In this document: one piece after another, positions 41,555-50,708 of the stretch | How positions within the stretch are numbered: position 1 is the first letter of the stretch | Layout of the letters: each line of letters begins with the position of its first letter | Assembly (NCBI RefSeq): GCF_022867805.1 | Contig: NZ_JALIFO010000015.1 | Location: 124,001-188,000, forward strand | Source of the DNA: Cuneatibacter sp. NSJ-177 | GTDB lineage: Bacteria > Bacillota > Clostridia > Lachnospirales > Lachnospiraceae | Direction: 5' to 3' | DNA length: 64,000 nucleotides | Program-made: the position numbers and the translations under genes | Notes under the pieces: model-generated | Told to the model about the DNA's origin: nothing | Databases searched by the model: none | Seen by the model: only the letters and a program-made list of their open reading frames with translations

Positions 41555-42607
41555 TTATTTGCCAAGCTTTCTGGCCAGAGCTACGATCTCCGGAGTCGGT
41601 CCAACGATCACGCCCTTATCCAGGATCTGCACGCCGTCCAGCCATACGCTGGAGTTCAGGCAGATACCATCGGAATGGCTGGCTGCCGGGATACCGCCGG
41701 GGATATCGGATACCAGCTGCGGTCCCACATTGCCGAAGCCCCACTCGGTGGATCCCCATACACGCTCGTCTTCCACGATATCGCCGGACAGCTTGGCGTT
41801 GGGGCCGAAGCCGTAGGACAGATGAGCGGTCAGGTACATGTTCGGATCATTGAAGGATTTCAGCCAAGCCGCGTATTCGGTGGCGTCGGTGCCTTCGCCT
41901 TCAATCTTGGTGATATAGCCCTTCTCGATGGTGAACTTGATCGGGTTCTTCACTGCGCCAAGAGGCGGGGAGATGGTGCCGTCCACGACAATTACGCCGT
42001 TTACGCTCTCAAACGCAGGCGCCCAGCTGATCTGGCCGGGGAACATCGCGATCTGGCCCTTGCGGACATAGCCGTCAGCCGTGGAATACTCGCGGCCAGG
42101 CGCGTTGTCAAACTCGACATCGGTACCGGCTGGAGTGGTGATGTGGAAATGCTTTCCGGCTTTGCTGTAGGCTTCGATCGCCATGATGAACTCATTGAGC
42201 ATGGCATTGTCGACCCGGCCAATGTTCCGTACAACCAGTTCCGGGTTCACGCCGCAGAGGTTCATGTAGCGGGGACGGTTCTCCGGATCCGCGATGATGC
42301 GGTCGTAGGTCTCAGAATAGAAGATCCACTTGTTGTTGTACTCTACCCATGCGTCACAGTTTTTGATGCCGCCGACCAGAGCGTCCATCGGCATATCGAT
42401 ATCTCCCGCCTTTCCGCAGTCGCGGGGCGCTGCAATTTTCAGCACCAGCGGTTTAGCTCCCAGGATTACAGCTGCTTGCGCCGTGGCATCCACTACTTCC
42501 ATGCTGCTCTCGGTATCGCAGGTGATCGCGATGCTTTCGCCGGGCTGCAACATGAACATATCCCGCAGAAGCTTCAGGCAGGCATTTACCAGTTCATACT
42601 CGTACAT
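41555..42607 (-). CDS. M29 aminopeptidase / NicX-like metalloenzyme, copy A
   Basis: A 350-residue protein sharing the fold and motifs of M29 aminopeptidases and NicX (2,5-dihydroxypyridine dioxygenase): FTIEKGYITKIEG, FNDPNMYLTAHLSYGFGP, STEWGFGN and ASHSDGICLNSSVWLDG, with the H-x-D pair as likely metal ligands. It is nearly a duplicate of the gene at 45548-46594 (large identical blocks such as FPGQISWAP, NRPRYMN, SHSDGICLN). The neighbours are a PucR regulator, an M20 peptidase and a peptide importer, which favours hydrolysis of a peptide or amino-acid derivative over ring cleavage. The substrate is unknown. Confidence 0.75.
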   Translation of the reverse strand: MYEYELVNACLKLLRDMFMLQPGESIAITCDTESSMEVVDATAQAAVILGAKPLVLKIAAPRDCGKAGDIDMPMDALVGGIKNCDAWVEYNNKWIFYSETYDRIIADPENRPRYMNLCGVNPELVVRNIGRVDNAMLNEFIMAIEAYSKAGKHFHITTPAGTDVEFDNAPGREYSTADGYVRKGQIAMFPGQISWAPAFESVNGVIVVDGTISPPLGAVKNPIKFTIEKGYITKIEGEGTDATEYAAWLKSFNDPNMYLTAHLSYGFGPNAKLSGDIVEDERVWGSTEWGFGNVGPQLVSDIPGGIPAASHSDGICLNSSVWLDGVQILDKGVIVGPTPEIVALARKLGK

Positions 42608-42657
42608 ACTTTACTCCTCCTTCATCGTTTCAATATCGCATAAATTAGCTTTGCTAA

Positions 42658-44100
42658 TCAGCTCTCCAATACAATCAGTTCCAACTGGATCAAAAGCTTG
42701 ATCCGGTACATATCGCCGAGAACGTTCTCCTCGCTGTAACCCAGCTGCTTCAACGCCTTGCCCAGCCGGTATTTGACCGAATTCGTGTGCAGTCCCAAAA
42801 GTCCCGCCACATCGCTCATATTCCGGATCACCGCGTAGAGCCTGAGCGTATCCAAAAAGGCTTTTTCTTCCTTGGCCGCCAGCTTTTCCGTATTCAGGAA
42901 CAGGCGGTTTTTATACTCAAAGGGCGCGTAGGACAAAATATAAAGCAGCGGCAGCTCATCCAGAGAGTAGATCCCGTCCAGGTAGGACAGGGTGTTCACC
43001 ATATATTTCAGCGGCTCCACTTCTTTCTGCAATTCCTTCTTGTCCAGGGGGACCGAAGAAAAGACGAAAAAGTCCGGAGACAGCTTCTGGATGATTTTCT
43101 GGTATTCCGGATAAATCTCACTGTTTTTGGTGAATTCATTCGGAATCAGCAGGATGCAGTAGTTGAAGAACGTGTTCTGTTCGTAGACCAGGTAACGGTA
43201 ATCCAGTTCCTTGGCGACGTTCTGGATATTTTCCCGCTTGAGCAAAACCAGAAACATCTGCGCTTCGCCTAAATTGGCGATCATCTGGCTGTTCCGCTTG
43301 TAAAACGGAATCGCACACATCCGGTCCAGTTCTTTTGTAATAGCCGGCACAATCTTGTGGAACATTTGAAGGGCCGGTTGATTCCAGGCGGTGTTGGACA
43401 CGTAGGTGGCCACCATGGATCGTTTTCCGAAATACACGATGATCAGGTTTTCCTCATCCAGCCGGATCGAAATCGGGGAAACCAGCGTATTCCGGCTTTC
43501 CTGACATACCGATTGGATCTTGGAGATCACCAGGGCCACGCTGACCTTTCCGGAAATCCCGCTGTACACGGTGTCCGTGCTCATAATCATCGGCAGCCCC
43601 AAAAGCTTTTCCAAATCCCGGCAGAACCGCCCCACATTCTTTTCAATGTGGAAGTCGGAAAAAGAATTCAGGATTTCACCCAGCTGGGCATCAAAGGACG
43701 GCATCATGGTAGAGTGGGTCAGAACCCCGTATTCGGAGATCACATTCCCCCAGCGCACATTGCTGCTGACATAGACGATCGCAAACCCGCTTCGGTTCGC
43801 CAGCTCGATAATTTCCGGGTCAATCACATCGTTCAGATGGGGGCCAGGCATGATCCCCAGGCCGGAGCACCGCTTTTCAATCATGCTGCGAACCAACTGC
43901 AGGCGCCCTTCCTTGTTGTCCTTCATACTCCAAAAATTCGTCAGCATGAATTCGTAGGGAACCAGGAATTCCAGCACCGCCGGATACGGCTCTTCCATGA
44001 TCTCCAGCTTCTTTACTACGTTAAACATTCCGTCATGTCCGGCTACGATGTAACTTTGGCCAAGCGAAGGCATTTTTAATAAATCGACCACTTTCAGCAT
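42658..44100 (-). CDS. PucR-family transcriptional regulator
   Basis: A 480-residue regulator. The N-terminal PucR domain (residues ~1-125: MLKVVDLLKMPSLGQSYIVAGHDG) is followed by a GGDEF-like/CdaR region and a C-terminal HTH_30: LYAVIRNMSDVAGLLGLHTNSVKYRLGKALKQLG (residues ~415-450). Such proteins control purine, amino-acid or polyamine catabolic genes. The ATG at 44100 follows AGGAAGG by about 11 nt; an earlier TTG overlaps that site. It lies between the two paralogous metalloenzyme genes and probably regulates this peptide-use cluster. Confidence 0.88.
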   Translation of the reverse strand: MLKVVDLLKMPSLGQSYIVAGHDGMFNVVKKLEIMEEPYPAVLEFLVPYEFMLTNFWSMKDNKEGRLQLVRSMIEKRCSGLGIMPGPHLNDVIDPEIIELANRSGFAIVYVSSNVRWGNVISEYGVLTHSTMMPSFDAQLGEILNSFSDFHIEKNVGRFCRDLEKLLGLPMIMSTDTVYSGISGKVSVALVISKIQSVCQESRNTLVSPISIRLDEENLIIVYFGKRSMVATYVSNTAWNQPALQMFHKIVPAITKELDRMCAIPFYKRNSQMIANLGEAQMFLVLLKRENIQNVAKELDYRYLVYEQNTFFNYCILLIPNEFTKNSEIYPEYQKIIQKLSPDFFVFSSVPLDKKELQKEVEPLKYMVNTLSYLDGIYSLDELPLLYILSYAPFEYKNRLFLNTEKLAAKEEKAFLDTLRLYAVIRNMSDVAGLLGLHTNSVKYRLGKALKQLGYSEENVLGDMYRIKLLIQLELIVLES

Positions 44101-44301
44101 TTTGTGCAAATCCTTCCTGACAAACCCATTGCCACTATACCTGGGCCGGGCCGATAGAATTTTCTCATTTCATGCTTTCGCCTTATCTTTTATGACTCAA
44201 TTCTATCTGCCCGCCCCCAGTCATTCAACATTTCCAATTCACAAATTACAATAAATGTTTTGTCCGAAAACAACAATGGACCCCTTGTCACGGGCAGACG
44301 C
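44101..44301. other. Intergenic region M20 peptidase / pucR
   Basis: About 200 AT-rich nt with a minus-strand -10 box TATAGT at 44139-44134 and no good -35. Apart from this possible pucR promoter nothing is recognised. Confidence 0.35.
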
Positions 44302-45537
44302 CTACTTACAGTATTTCTCGATCACAGTCAGATATACCTTCGTGTCATTCACCAGATTGTCAATGATCACATACTCATTGGGCTGGTGGGCCAGATCGTC
44401 CAGCGTGGACCATACCACGGCCGGAATATTCTTGGCGCGCAGGATCGCTCCGCAGGTACCGCCGCCGATTCCTCCAAAATAAGCGTCCACTCCGCTCTCC
44501 CGGATGGCTTCCACCAGCTTCTGCACCACAGGCGCATCGGAAGGGGTTGCCGGAGGGGCATCCACACGGGTCACAAACTCATAGGAGATGGTCACGCCCT
44601 TCTCCGGATTTTCATATTTCCGGATCACCGCATCAATCTCCGCCATCACCTCGTCCACCGTGTAGCGCGGCAGAATCCGAAGGTCCATCACAAAAACATC
44701 CTTGCCGGGCATCACGTTGGGGCTGTCCACATTGGCAAATTTCTGGGTCAGCTCAAAAGTAGAGGTCGGTGGATTAAACAGCAGGTCAGGCTCGCCGAAT
44801 TTCTCTTTCAGGCGGTCTTCGATCTCCGCGCCGAGGTGCATGCCGATGGAACACGCGTTGACGCCCAGATGAGGCATGGACGCGTGGGCCTGCTTTCCGT
44901 TTACCGTAAATTTCAGCCATACCTGGGACTTTTCCGCGATCTCCACAAAAGCGCCGTCCGGGCTGCCGCCGTCGGGCACAATGGCCTCGTCGTCCGGTGA
45001 AAAAAGACCGCGGTCAAGAAGCGCGTGGAGCCCGTAGCGGCTGCCTGTCTCCTCATCGCTGGCAAACAAAAACGCCAGATTGCATTTCGTCCGGATGCCT
45101 TCATCCTGGAGAATCTGGCAGACATGAAGGGACTCGATCACCGACTGGCTGTTGTCCTCCACACCCAGGCCGTAAATCCTCCCGTCTTTCCTGACCGGCT
45201 CCAGGGGATTGGTCTTCCAGAGGGACAGATCCCCGGTATTGACCGTATCCACGTGGCTGATGATCCATAGGGTCCGGCTCGCGTCCTCGGTCCCCTCGTA
45301 TTTTACCAGAAGATTCCGGCGGACGCCTTCTTTCACCGCATCGTCCGGCACGTCGATCACCTCGCAGGTAATCGAATGAGCGCTCAGCCAATTCTCAATC
45401 CACTGCATCCTTTGGTACTCGCCTTCCCCGTTCATCCGGGGATTGATCGAGGGAATCCGGCTCATCGCCATCATATCCTCGACCATTTCTTCCCGGCGGG
45501 CCTCCACCAAAGCGTGCAGAGACGCCAAATCCTTCAT
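44302..45537 (-). CDS. M20-family metallopeptidase (ArgE/DapE type)
   Basis: A 411-residue zinc hydrolase. Metal and catalytic motifs: SHVDTVNTGD (His-x-Asp), GRIYGLGVEDNSQS, FASDEETGSRYG (Glu-Glu), and a small dimerisation domain around 190-300. The family includes acetylornithine deacetylase, succinyl-diaminopimelate desuccinylase and dipeptidases. The ATG at 45537 has GGAGGAA upstream; the frame is open 14 codons further up without support. It sits 10 nt after the copy-B metalloenzyme gene and behind an oligopeptide importer, pointing to processing of imported peptides or N-acyl amino acids. Confidence 0.88.
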   Translation of the reverse strand: MKDLASLHALVEARREEMVEDMMAMSRIPSINPRMNGEGEYQRMQWIENWLSAHSITCEVIDVPDDAVKEGVRRNLLVKYEGTEDASRTLWIISHVDTVNTGDLSLWKTNPLEPVRKDGRIYGLGVEDNSQSVIESLHVCQILQDEGIRTKCNLAFLFASDEETGSRYGLHALLDRGLFSPDDEAIVPDGGSPDGAFVEIAEKSQVWLKFTVNGKQAHASMPHLGVNACSIGMHLGAEIEDRLKEKFGEPDLLFNPPTSTFELTQKFANVDSPNVMPGKDVFVMDLRILPRYTVDEVMAEIDAVIRKYENPEKGVTISYEFVTRVDAPPATPSDAPVVQKLVEAIRESGVDAYFGGIGGGTCGAILRAKNIPAVVWSTLDDLAHQPNEYVIIDNLVNDTKVYLTVIEKYCK

Positions 45538-45547
45538 CTTTTTCCTC

Positions 45548-46594
45548 CTATTTGCCCAGAGCCCTCGCCATCTCCACAATCTCCGGGGTCGGTCCGACTA
45601 CCGTTCCGTTATCCAGCACCTGGACGCCGTCCAGCCAGACGCTGCAGTTTAAGCAGATGCCGTCCGAATGGCTGGCGCCGGGGATTCCTTCGGGAATATC
45701 CGAAGTCAGGATCGCGCCGACATTGCCGAAGCCCCACTCGGTGCAGCCCCAGACTCTCTCATCTTCCACCACATCTCCGGTCAGCTTAGCCGCCGGTCCA
45801 AAGCCATAGGCCAGGTGCGCCACCCGGAACATCTGGGGATCATCAAAGCTTCTCAGCCACTCCTCAAACTGCTGGGCCTCGGAGCCGCCCTCTACCTTCG
45901 TGATCACGCCTTTCTCCACAGTAAACCGGATCGGCGCAGACAACAGCCCCATCGGAGGGTTCTGGGACCCATCCACAACCAGAACGCCGTTGATGGATTC
46001 GAAACGAGGCGCCCAGCTGATCTGGCCGGGGAACATTTTCACCTCGCCCTTGCGCACAAAGCCGTCCGCCGTGACAAATTCCCGTCCGGGCTCATTGTCA
46101 AATTCAATATCCGTTCCGGCCGGATTGGTGACGCGGATATGATTTGCCTTCTCCGTAGCATCGCTCATGGCCATGATGAATTGGTTCAGCAGAATATTGT
46201 CGACTTTGCCGATATTGCGGACCAGAAGATCCGGATGTACGCCGTTCTGATTCATATAGCGAGGGCGATTATTGGGATCTTCCACGATCTTGTCGTACAC
46301 GGTGGAATAGAAAATCAGCTTGGTATTGTACTCAATCCAGGCGTCGCAGGCCTTAATTCCCGCAATCAGAGCTTCCATCGGCATATCTTTATCGCCGGCT
46401 TTTCCGCCCGCGGGAGCCGCAATCTTAAATACCAGAGGCTTTGCTCCCAGGATTACGGCCGCCTGCGCCGTGGCCTCCACGATCTCCATGCTGGACTCAG
46501 TGTCGCAGGTGATCGCAATGGACTCGCCGGGCTGCATCATAAACATATCTCGCAGCAGCTTCACACAGGCCCCTACCAACTCATACTCGTACAT
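45548..46594 (-). CDS. M29 aminopeptidase / NicX-like metalloenzyme, copy B
   Basis: A 348-residue paralogue of the gene at 41555-42607, identical at most positions through MYEYELV, QPGESIAITCDTESSME, FPGQISWAP and SHSDGICLN. The same likely metal ligands are present (AHLAYGFGP, TEWGFGN, H-x-D). It follows the oligopeptide ATPase gene by 36 nt and precedes the M20 peptidase by 10 nt, so it is part of the importer operon. Keeping two near copies around one regulator suggests slightly different substrates or conditions. Confidence 0.75.
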   Translation of the reverse strand: MYEYELVGACVKLLRDMFMMQPGESIAITCDTESSMEIVEATAQAAVILGAKPLVFKIAAPAGGKAGDKDMPMEALIAGIKACDAWIEYNTKLIFYSTVYDKIVEDPNNRPRYMNQNGVHPDLLVRNIGKVDNILLNQFIMAMSDATEKANHIRVTNPAGTDIEFDNEPGREFVTADGFVRKGEVKMFPGQISWAPRFESINGVLVVDGSQNPPMGLLSAPIRFTVEKGVITKVEGGSEAQQFEEWLRSFDDPQMFRVAHLAYGFGPAAKLTGDVVEDERVWGCTEWGFGNVGAILTSDIPEGIPGASHSDGICLNCSVWLDGVQVLDNGTVVGPTPEIVEMARALGK

Positions 46595-46630
46595 ATCGCT
46601 TCCTCCTTCTACAACAATCTACGTTTTTGG

Positions 46631-47605
46631 TTACTTTCCGGCCAGCTCCATACACCGGTGGCATCGGACGAAATGGCCCGGCTCCACCTCCCGCATCTGC
46701 GGGTCTTCCTTCATACAAAGCTCCGTCTTGAACGGACAGCGGGTATGGAAACTGCATCCGCTGGGAAGATTGACCGGGGACGGAATCTCGCCCTCGCATT
46801 TAATCTTCTTCGGTTTCAGCGCTTCCTCCTCCGGCGAAATGACCGGGATGGCAGACAGCAGCATCTGGGTGTAAGGGTGCAGCGGCTCCTCGTAAAACGT
46901 CTTGGTCGGTGCAATCTCACAGATCTTGCCTAGATACATAATCGCGATTTTGGTGGATACGTTCCGCATCACGCCCATATCGTGGGTGATGAACATATAG
47001 GTCAGCTTCTTTTCTTCGTGAAGCTTCATCAGCATATTTAAAATCTTGGCCTGAATCGAAACGTCCAGGGAAGAGGTCGGTTCATCCAGGATAATAAATT
47101 TCGGATCGCTGCACAGGGCCCGCGCGATGGAGACCAGCTGGCGCTCCCCGCCTCCGATGGAGTTGGGGGATTTGTACATGAAATCCGGCGGCAGCTCCAC
47201 CATTTCCAGGATTTCCAGAATCTTATCCTCGATCTCGTTTTTCGGGACGATGTTATGTACCTTCAAAGGTAAGCTTAAAATCTGCCGGACATCCTGATAG
47301 GGGTTCAGAGAGGAACCCGGATCCTGGAATACGATCTGGGCGTTCCGGCGGAAGTCCTTGGAACGACCTTTGGTTTTCCCCGTGATCGTTTCCCCGTTGA
47401 AAACGATTTCTCCATCCGTCTGCTGATACATGCCCATCACCGTATAGGCAATGGTGCTCTTTCCGGAACCGGACTCTCCGACCAGGCCCATGACCTCGCC
47501 TTCGTAGATCGTAAAGTTAACGCCGTCCACGGCGCGGACAAAGCGGTCCTTCCCGGCAGGGAAATATTGTTTTAAATCTTTTAGTGTCAGTATCTCTTTA
47601 CTCAT
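46631..47605 (-). CDS. Oligopeptide ABC transporter ATPase (OppF/DppF)
   Basis: A 324-residue ATPase with Walker A GESGSGKSTIAYTVM, signature IGGGERQLVSIARAL, Walker B FIILDEPTSSLD and the C-terminal oligopeptide extension (HPYTQMLLSAIPV, CSFHTRCPFKTELC with Fe-S-like cysteines). The second position of its signature (GGGE rather than SGGQ) is slightly unusual. The start at 47605 overlaps the preceding ATPase by 8 nt. Confidence 0.92.
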   Translation of the reverse strand: MSKEILTLKDLKQYFPAGKDRFVRAVDGVNFTIYEGEVMGLVGESGSGKSTIAYTVMGMYQQTDGEIVFNGETITGKTKGRSKDFRRNAQIVFQDPGSSLNPYQDVRQILSLPLKVHNIVPKNEIEDKILEILEMVELPPDFMYKSPNSIGGGERQLVSIARALCSDPKFIILDEPTSSLDVSIQAKILNMLMKLHEEKKLTYMFITHDMGVMRNVSTKIAIMYLGKICEIAPTKTFYEEPLHPYTQMLLSAIPVISPEEEALKPKKIKCEGEIPSPVNLPSGCSFHTRCPFKTELCMKEDPQMREVEPGHFVRCHRCMELAGK

Positions 47606-48623
47606 GTTTTTCCGCTCCTCCTTCCTCTTCACTCTGCGAGGCAGAGGCGCCGGCGTATTTGAAGCAGCTTACAAAATGCTCCGGAGAAATCTCCACCTTT
47701 GGAGGCCGTTTCTTCTTGCAGATCTCTTTCGCATCCTTGCAGCGGGGGCAGAACCGGCAGCCTTCCGGCGGGTTCACGTAATCCGGCACATACCCGTAGA
47801 TTCCGGCGGATAGTCCGCCGCCGGAGAGCCTTGGGACGCATTCCATCAAGCCCACGGTGTAGGGGTGGGACGGATTGTCGAACAGATCCTGGGTCCGGCA
47901 GCTTTCCACGATGTTGCCGCCGTACATGATATAGATCCGGTCCACCAATTCTCTCGCCACGCCCAGGGAGTGGGTGATCATGATCAGAGAACGCCCCTTC
48001 TCTTCCACCAACTCCCGGAGCATCCGGTGGATCTGATCCTGGATCGTCACGTCCAGAGCCGTACAAGGCTCATCGGCGATCAAAAGGTCTCTGGGAGTGA
48101 CCAGGGAGGAGGCGATACAGATCCTCTGGCGCATTCCGCCGGAGAGCTGATGCGGGTAGCTGTCCATGATCCGGTCCGGATCCGACAGCATGACGCTGGT
48201 GATCGCCTGCTTTGCCACCTCGATCATCTCCGCTTTCGTCGCCTTCGGGTACTGTCCGGAGAATTTGATGATGTCAAAAAGCTGTTCGCCAATGGTGAAT
48301 ACCGGGTTCAGGGCAGACATCGGGGACTGGGAGATCATGGAAGCGCCCTTGCGCCGCAGCTCCAGCAGTTCATCCTTGTTCATCTTTAGAACATTTTTCC
48401 CGTTGAATTCCACGGTTCCGTTCGGAACATGGATGATGTCCTTGTCGATGACCCGGAGAATCGTTTTCATGGTGGTAGTCTTACCGCAGCCGGACTCGCC
48501 GACCAGGCCTACCTTCTCGCCCTTATTGACAAACATGTCGATGTGGTCCACCACCTTCGACATTCCTCGATACGTCTTATACCAGATAGAGAGGTCCTGA
48601 ATGTTTAATACTTTTTCTGCCAA
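47598..48623 (-). CDS. Oligopeptide ABC transporter ATPase (OppD/DppD)
   Basis: A 341-residue ATPase: Walker A GESGCGKTTTMK, signature LSGGMRQRICIASSL, Walker B LLIADEPCTALD, and a C-terminal oligopeptide domain with CRFCPRCKDAKEICKKKRPP cysteines. It is paired with the OppF-type ATPase on the same transcript and energises the two permeases upstream. Confidence 0.92.
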   Translation of the reverse strand: MAEKVLNIQDLSIWYKTYRGMSKVVDHIDMFVNKGEKVGLVGESGCGKTTTMKTILRVIDKDIIHVPNGTVEFNGKNVLKMNKDELLELRRKGASMISQSPMSALNPVFTIGEQLFDIIKFSGQYPKATKAEMIEVAKQAITSVMLSDPDRIMDSYPHQLSGGMRQRICIASSLVTPRDLLIADEPCTALDVTIQDQIHRMLRELVEEKGRSLIMITHSLGVARELVDRIYIMYGGNIVESCRTQDLFDNPSHPYTVGLMECVPRLSGGGLSAGIYGYVPDYVNPPEGCRFCPRCKDAKEICKKKRPPKVEISPEHFVSCFKYAGASASQSEEEGGAEKHE

Positions 48624-48625
48624 TC

Positions 48626-49534
48626 TTAATGCCCTCCTTTGTCAAACATATCGCGGATTCCATCTCCGAGGAAATTGAAACCGAGAATCATGAAGGCTAC
48701 GCCGACAGCAGGGAAAATCGTCATCCACCACATATCCGGCATATAGCTGGCGCCGTCGGAAATCATCTGGCCGAAAGCCGGCGTCGGAGGCTGCTCACCC
48801 AGGCCGACGAAGCTTAAGGACGCGCCCATCAGGATCACCCAGCCCACGTCCAGAGCCATCTTGGTGAAGATCGGGGACAGGCAGTTGGGAAGGATCTCTT
48901 TCAGCATGATGTGCATCTTGGAGGCCCCGACCAGCTCCGCGTTCTTGACGAAGTATTCGCCGGAGATCGAGGAGGCCTGCCCATAGACGAGACGGGTATA
49001 CCAGGGCCACCACATGATGGTGACGGCCAGCATGGAGTTCATCATGTTCGGTTTCAGAATTGAGGCGATACAAAGAGCCAGGATCAAAGCCGGCACAGAG
49101 AGGAACACGTCCGTGATACGCATGATCACAGTGTCGATTTTCGTGCCATGGTAATAACCGGCGATCAATCCCAGCAGGGTTCCGACCGGTACGGCGATGG
49201 CAAGCACCACCACGCTCATCAGCAAAGCCCCGCGGAAACAGTAAATCACACGGGAAAATACATCGCGCCCCATCTGATCCGTGCCGAACCAGTAAGAGCC
49301 GCTGGGGGCCTGACTGGCATTGGCGTAGTCCACGAAGGTCCCGATATGCTCCGGGTAGGGCACGATCTGCTTGGCAAAGATGGCAAAGAGCAGGGAGAGA
49401 CATACCAGGATCAGGCCAAACACCGATAAGCGGTTTCTCGTAAATTTATACCAGTAAATCCGCAGGTTCTCTTTTGCAGAAGGAGACAGAAGCCCTTTCT
49501 TCTTTGCTGCGGTCATATTCACATCTCCACTCAT
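48626..49534 (-). CDS. Oligopeptide ABC transporter permease (OppC/DppC)
   Basis: A 302-residue permease with an N-terminal cytosolic tail, WFGTDQMGRDVFSRVIYCFRGA (typical OppC entry) and the EAA-type loop AELVGASKMHIMLKEILPN. About six helices. GAGGG lies 7 nt before the ATG. Confidence 0.93.
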   Translation of the reverse strand: MSGDVNMTAAKKKGLLSPSAKENLRIYWYKFTRNRLSVFGLILVCLSLLFAIFAKQIVPYPEHIGTFVDYANASQAPSGSYWFGTDQMGRDVFSRVIYCFRGALLMSVVVLAIAVPVGTLLGLIAGYYHGTKIDTVIMRITDVFLSVPALILALCIASILKPNMMNSMLAVTIMWWPWYTRLVYGQASSISGEYFVKNAELVGASKMHIMLKEILPNCLSPIFTKMALDVGWVILMGASLSFVGLGEQPPTPAFGQMISDGASYMPDMWWMTIFPAVGVAFMILGFNFLGDGIRDMFDKGGH

Positions 49535-49535
49535 A

Positions 49536-50549
49536 TTATTTCCCTCCTATCCGCATTCTGGGGTCCAGCCCGGCGATGATCAAATCGACAACCAGGTTTA
49601 CCAGGAAATACGTCAGGCCGATGATCAGAACCACCGCGCAGATTGCATTCAGATCTTTGTTCAGCATTGCATTGATGCCGTAACGGGAAATGCCCGGCCA
49701 GTTAAAGATCTTTTCCACCAGGAACGCCTGCCCCAGCAGAGCGGAAAAGTCCATGCCCATCATCGTAACCGCCGAAGTCGCCGACGGCTTCAAAAGATAT
49801 TTCCGTGTCAGCAGTCCGGGAGGAAGCCCGTACCCGGTGGAAACCGCCATGTACTCTCTCCCCGAATTATCCACCATGGAGGAGCGGAGCACGCGGGCGT
49901 CCTGCACGATCGGGCCGAGGGCCAGGGCAAAAGCAGGAAGCAGCAGATGCAAAAACGCATCCCAGGCCACATGAAAATTCCCGGTCAGCAGTCCGTCCAA
50001 TATGTAAAGTCCGGTGATCGCAGTCGGAGGCGTCAAATCAGAGCTGAGGCGCCCTAACACCGGCAGCACCGGAAAGGCATAGCCCAACAACAGCAGCAGT
50101 AAGATTCCGACCACGAAAGCCGGTATCGCGATTCCAATGTAAGAAAGGATCCGAATCAGTCCGTCCACCCAGGTATTTTTGTGTTTAGCCGCCAAGATAC
50201 CAAGGCCGAAGGTTCCAATGAACATAAATACGCCGGCCACCAATGCCAATTCCACCGTTGCGGGGAGGAACTGCTTGACATCCATCATTACCGGACGTTT
50301 GGTGATAAAGGAATTTCCAAAATTTCCATGGAGCACGTCGCCCAGCCATTTCAGATACTGGACCGGCAGCGCGTCATTCAGGTACAGCTCTTCTCTGAGA
50401 GCCTCTTTTGCCGCGTCGGTCGCCCGGCTGCCCAGGGCAATCGTCGCCACATCGCCGGGTACGATCCGGGCGATGGTAAAAATCAAAATCGAAGTTCCGA
50501 GCAGAACCAAGATTCCAAGCAAAAGCCTCTTACCGATAAACTTTCCCAT
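49536..50549 (-). CDS. Oligopeptide ABC transporter permease (OppB/DppB)
   Basis: A 337-residue permease of the OppB type: ILVLLGTSILIFTIARIVPGDVA at the N-terminus, GNFGNSFITKRPV, and the C-terminal NWPGISRYGINAMLNKDLNAI. It ends one nucleotide before the OppC-type permease gene. Confidence 0.93.
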   Translation of the reverse strand: MGKFIGKRLLLGILVLLGTSILIFTIARIVPGDVATIALGSRATDAAKEALREELYLNDALPVQYLKWLGDVLHGNFGNSFITKRPVMMDVKQFLPATVELALVAGVFMFIGTFGLGILAAKHKNTWVDGLIRILSYIGIAIPAFVVGILLLLLLGYAFPVLPVLGRLSSDLTPPTAITGLYILDGLLTGNFHVAWDAFLHLLLPAFALALGPIVQDARVLRSSMVDNSGREYMAVSTGYGLPPGLLTRKYLLKPSATSAVTMMGMDFSALLGQAFLVEKIFNWPGISRYGINAMLNKDLNAICAVVLIIGLTYFLVNLVVDLIIAGLDPRMRIGGK

Positions 50550-50614
50550 TCTTTCTTAAGCCCTCCTTTGCTTTCAACCTCCTGAAAATCAGTCCTGAAA
50601 ACGTCTTTTTTAGC

Positions 50615-50645
50615 AAAGTGGCGGAAGGTTTCCTCCCGCCACTTT
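50615..50645. terminator. Hairpin between binding-protein and permease genes
   Basis: A perfect 10-bp stem (arms 50615-50624 and 50636-50645, AAAGTGGCGG). On the minus strand there is no good T run, so it looks more like an intercistronic mRNA-stabilising or partial-attenuation hairpin that leaves more transcript of the binding protein than of the permeases. Confidence 0.55.
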
Positions 50646-50708
50646 TTTGACACAGGAAAATTGAATCCAATTTTCTATGTACTCATTCCTTTCAGGAAGC
50701 CGGCATCG

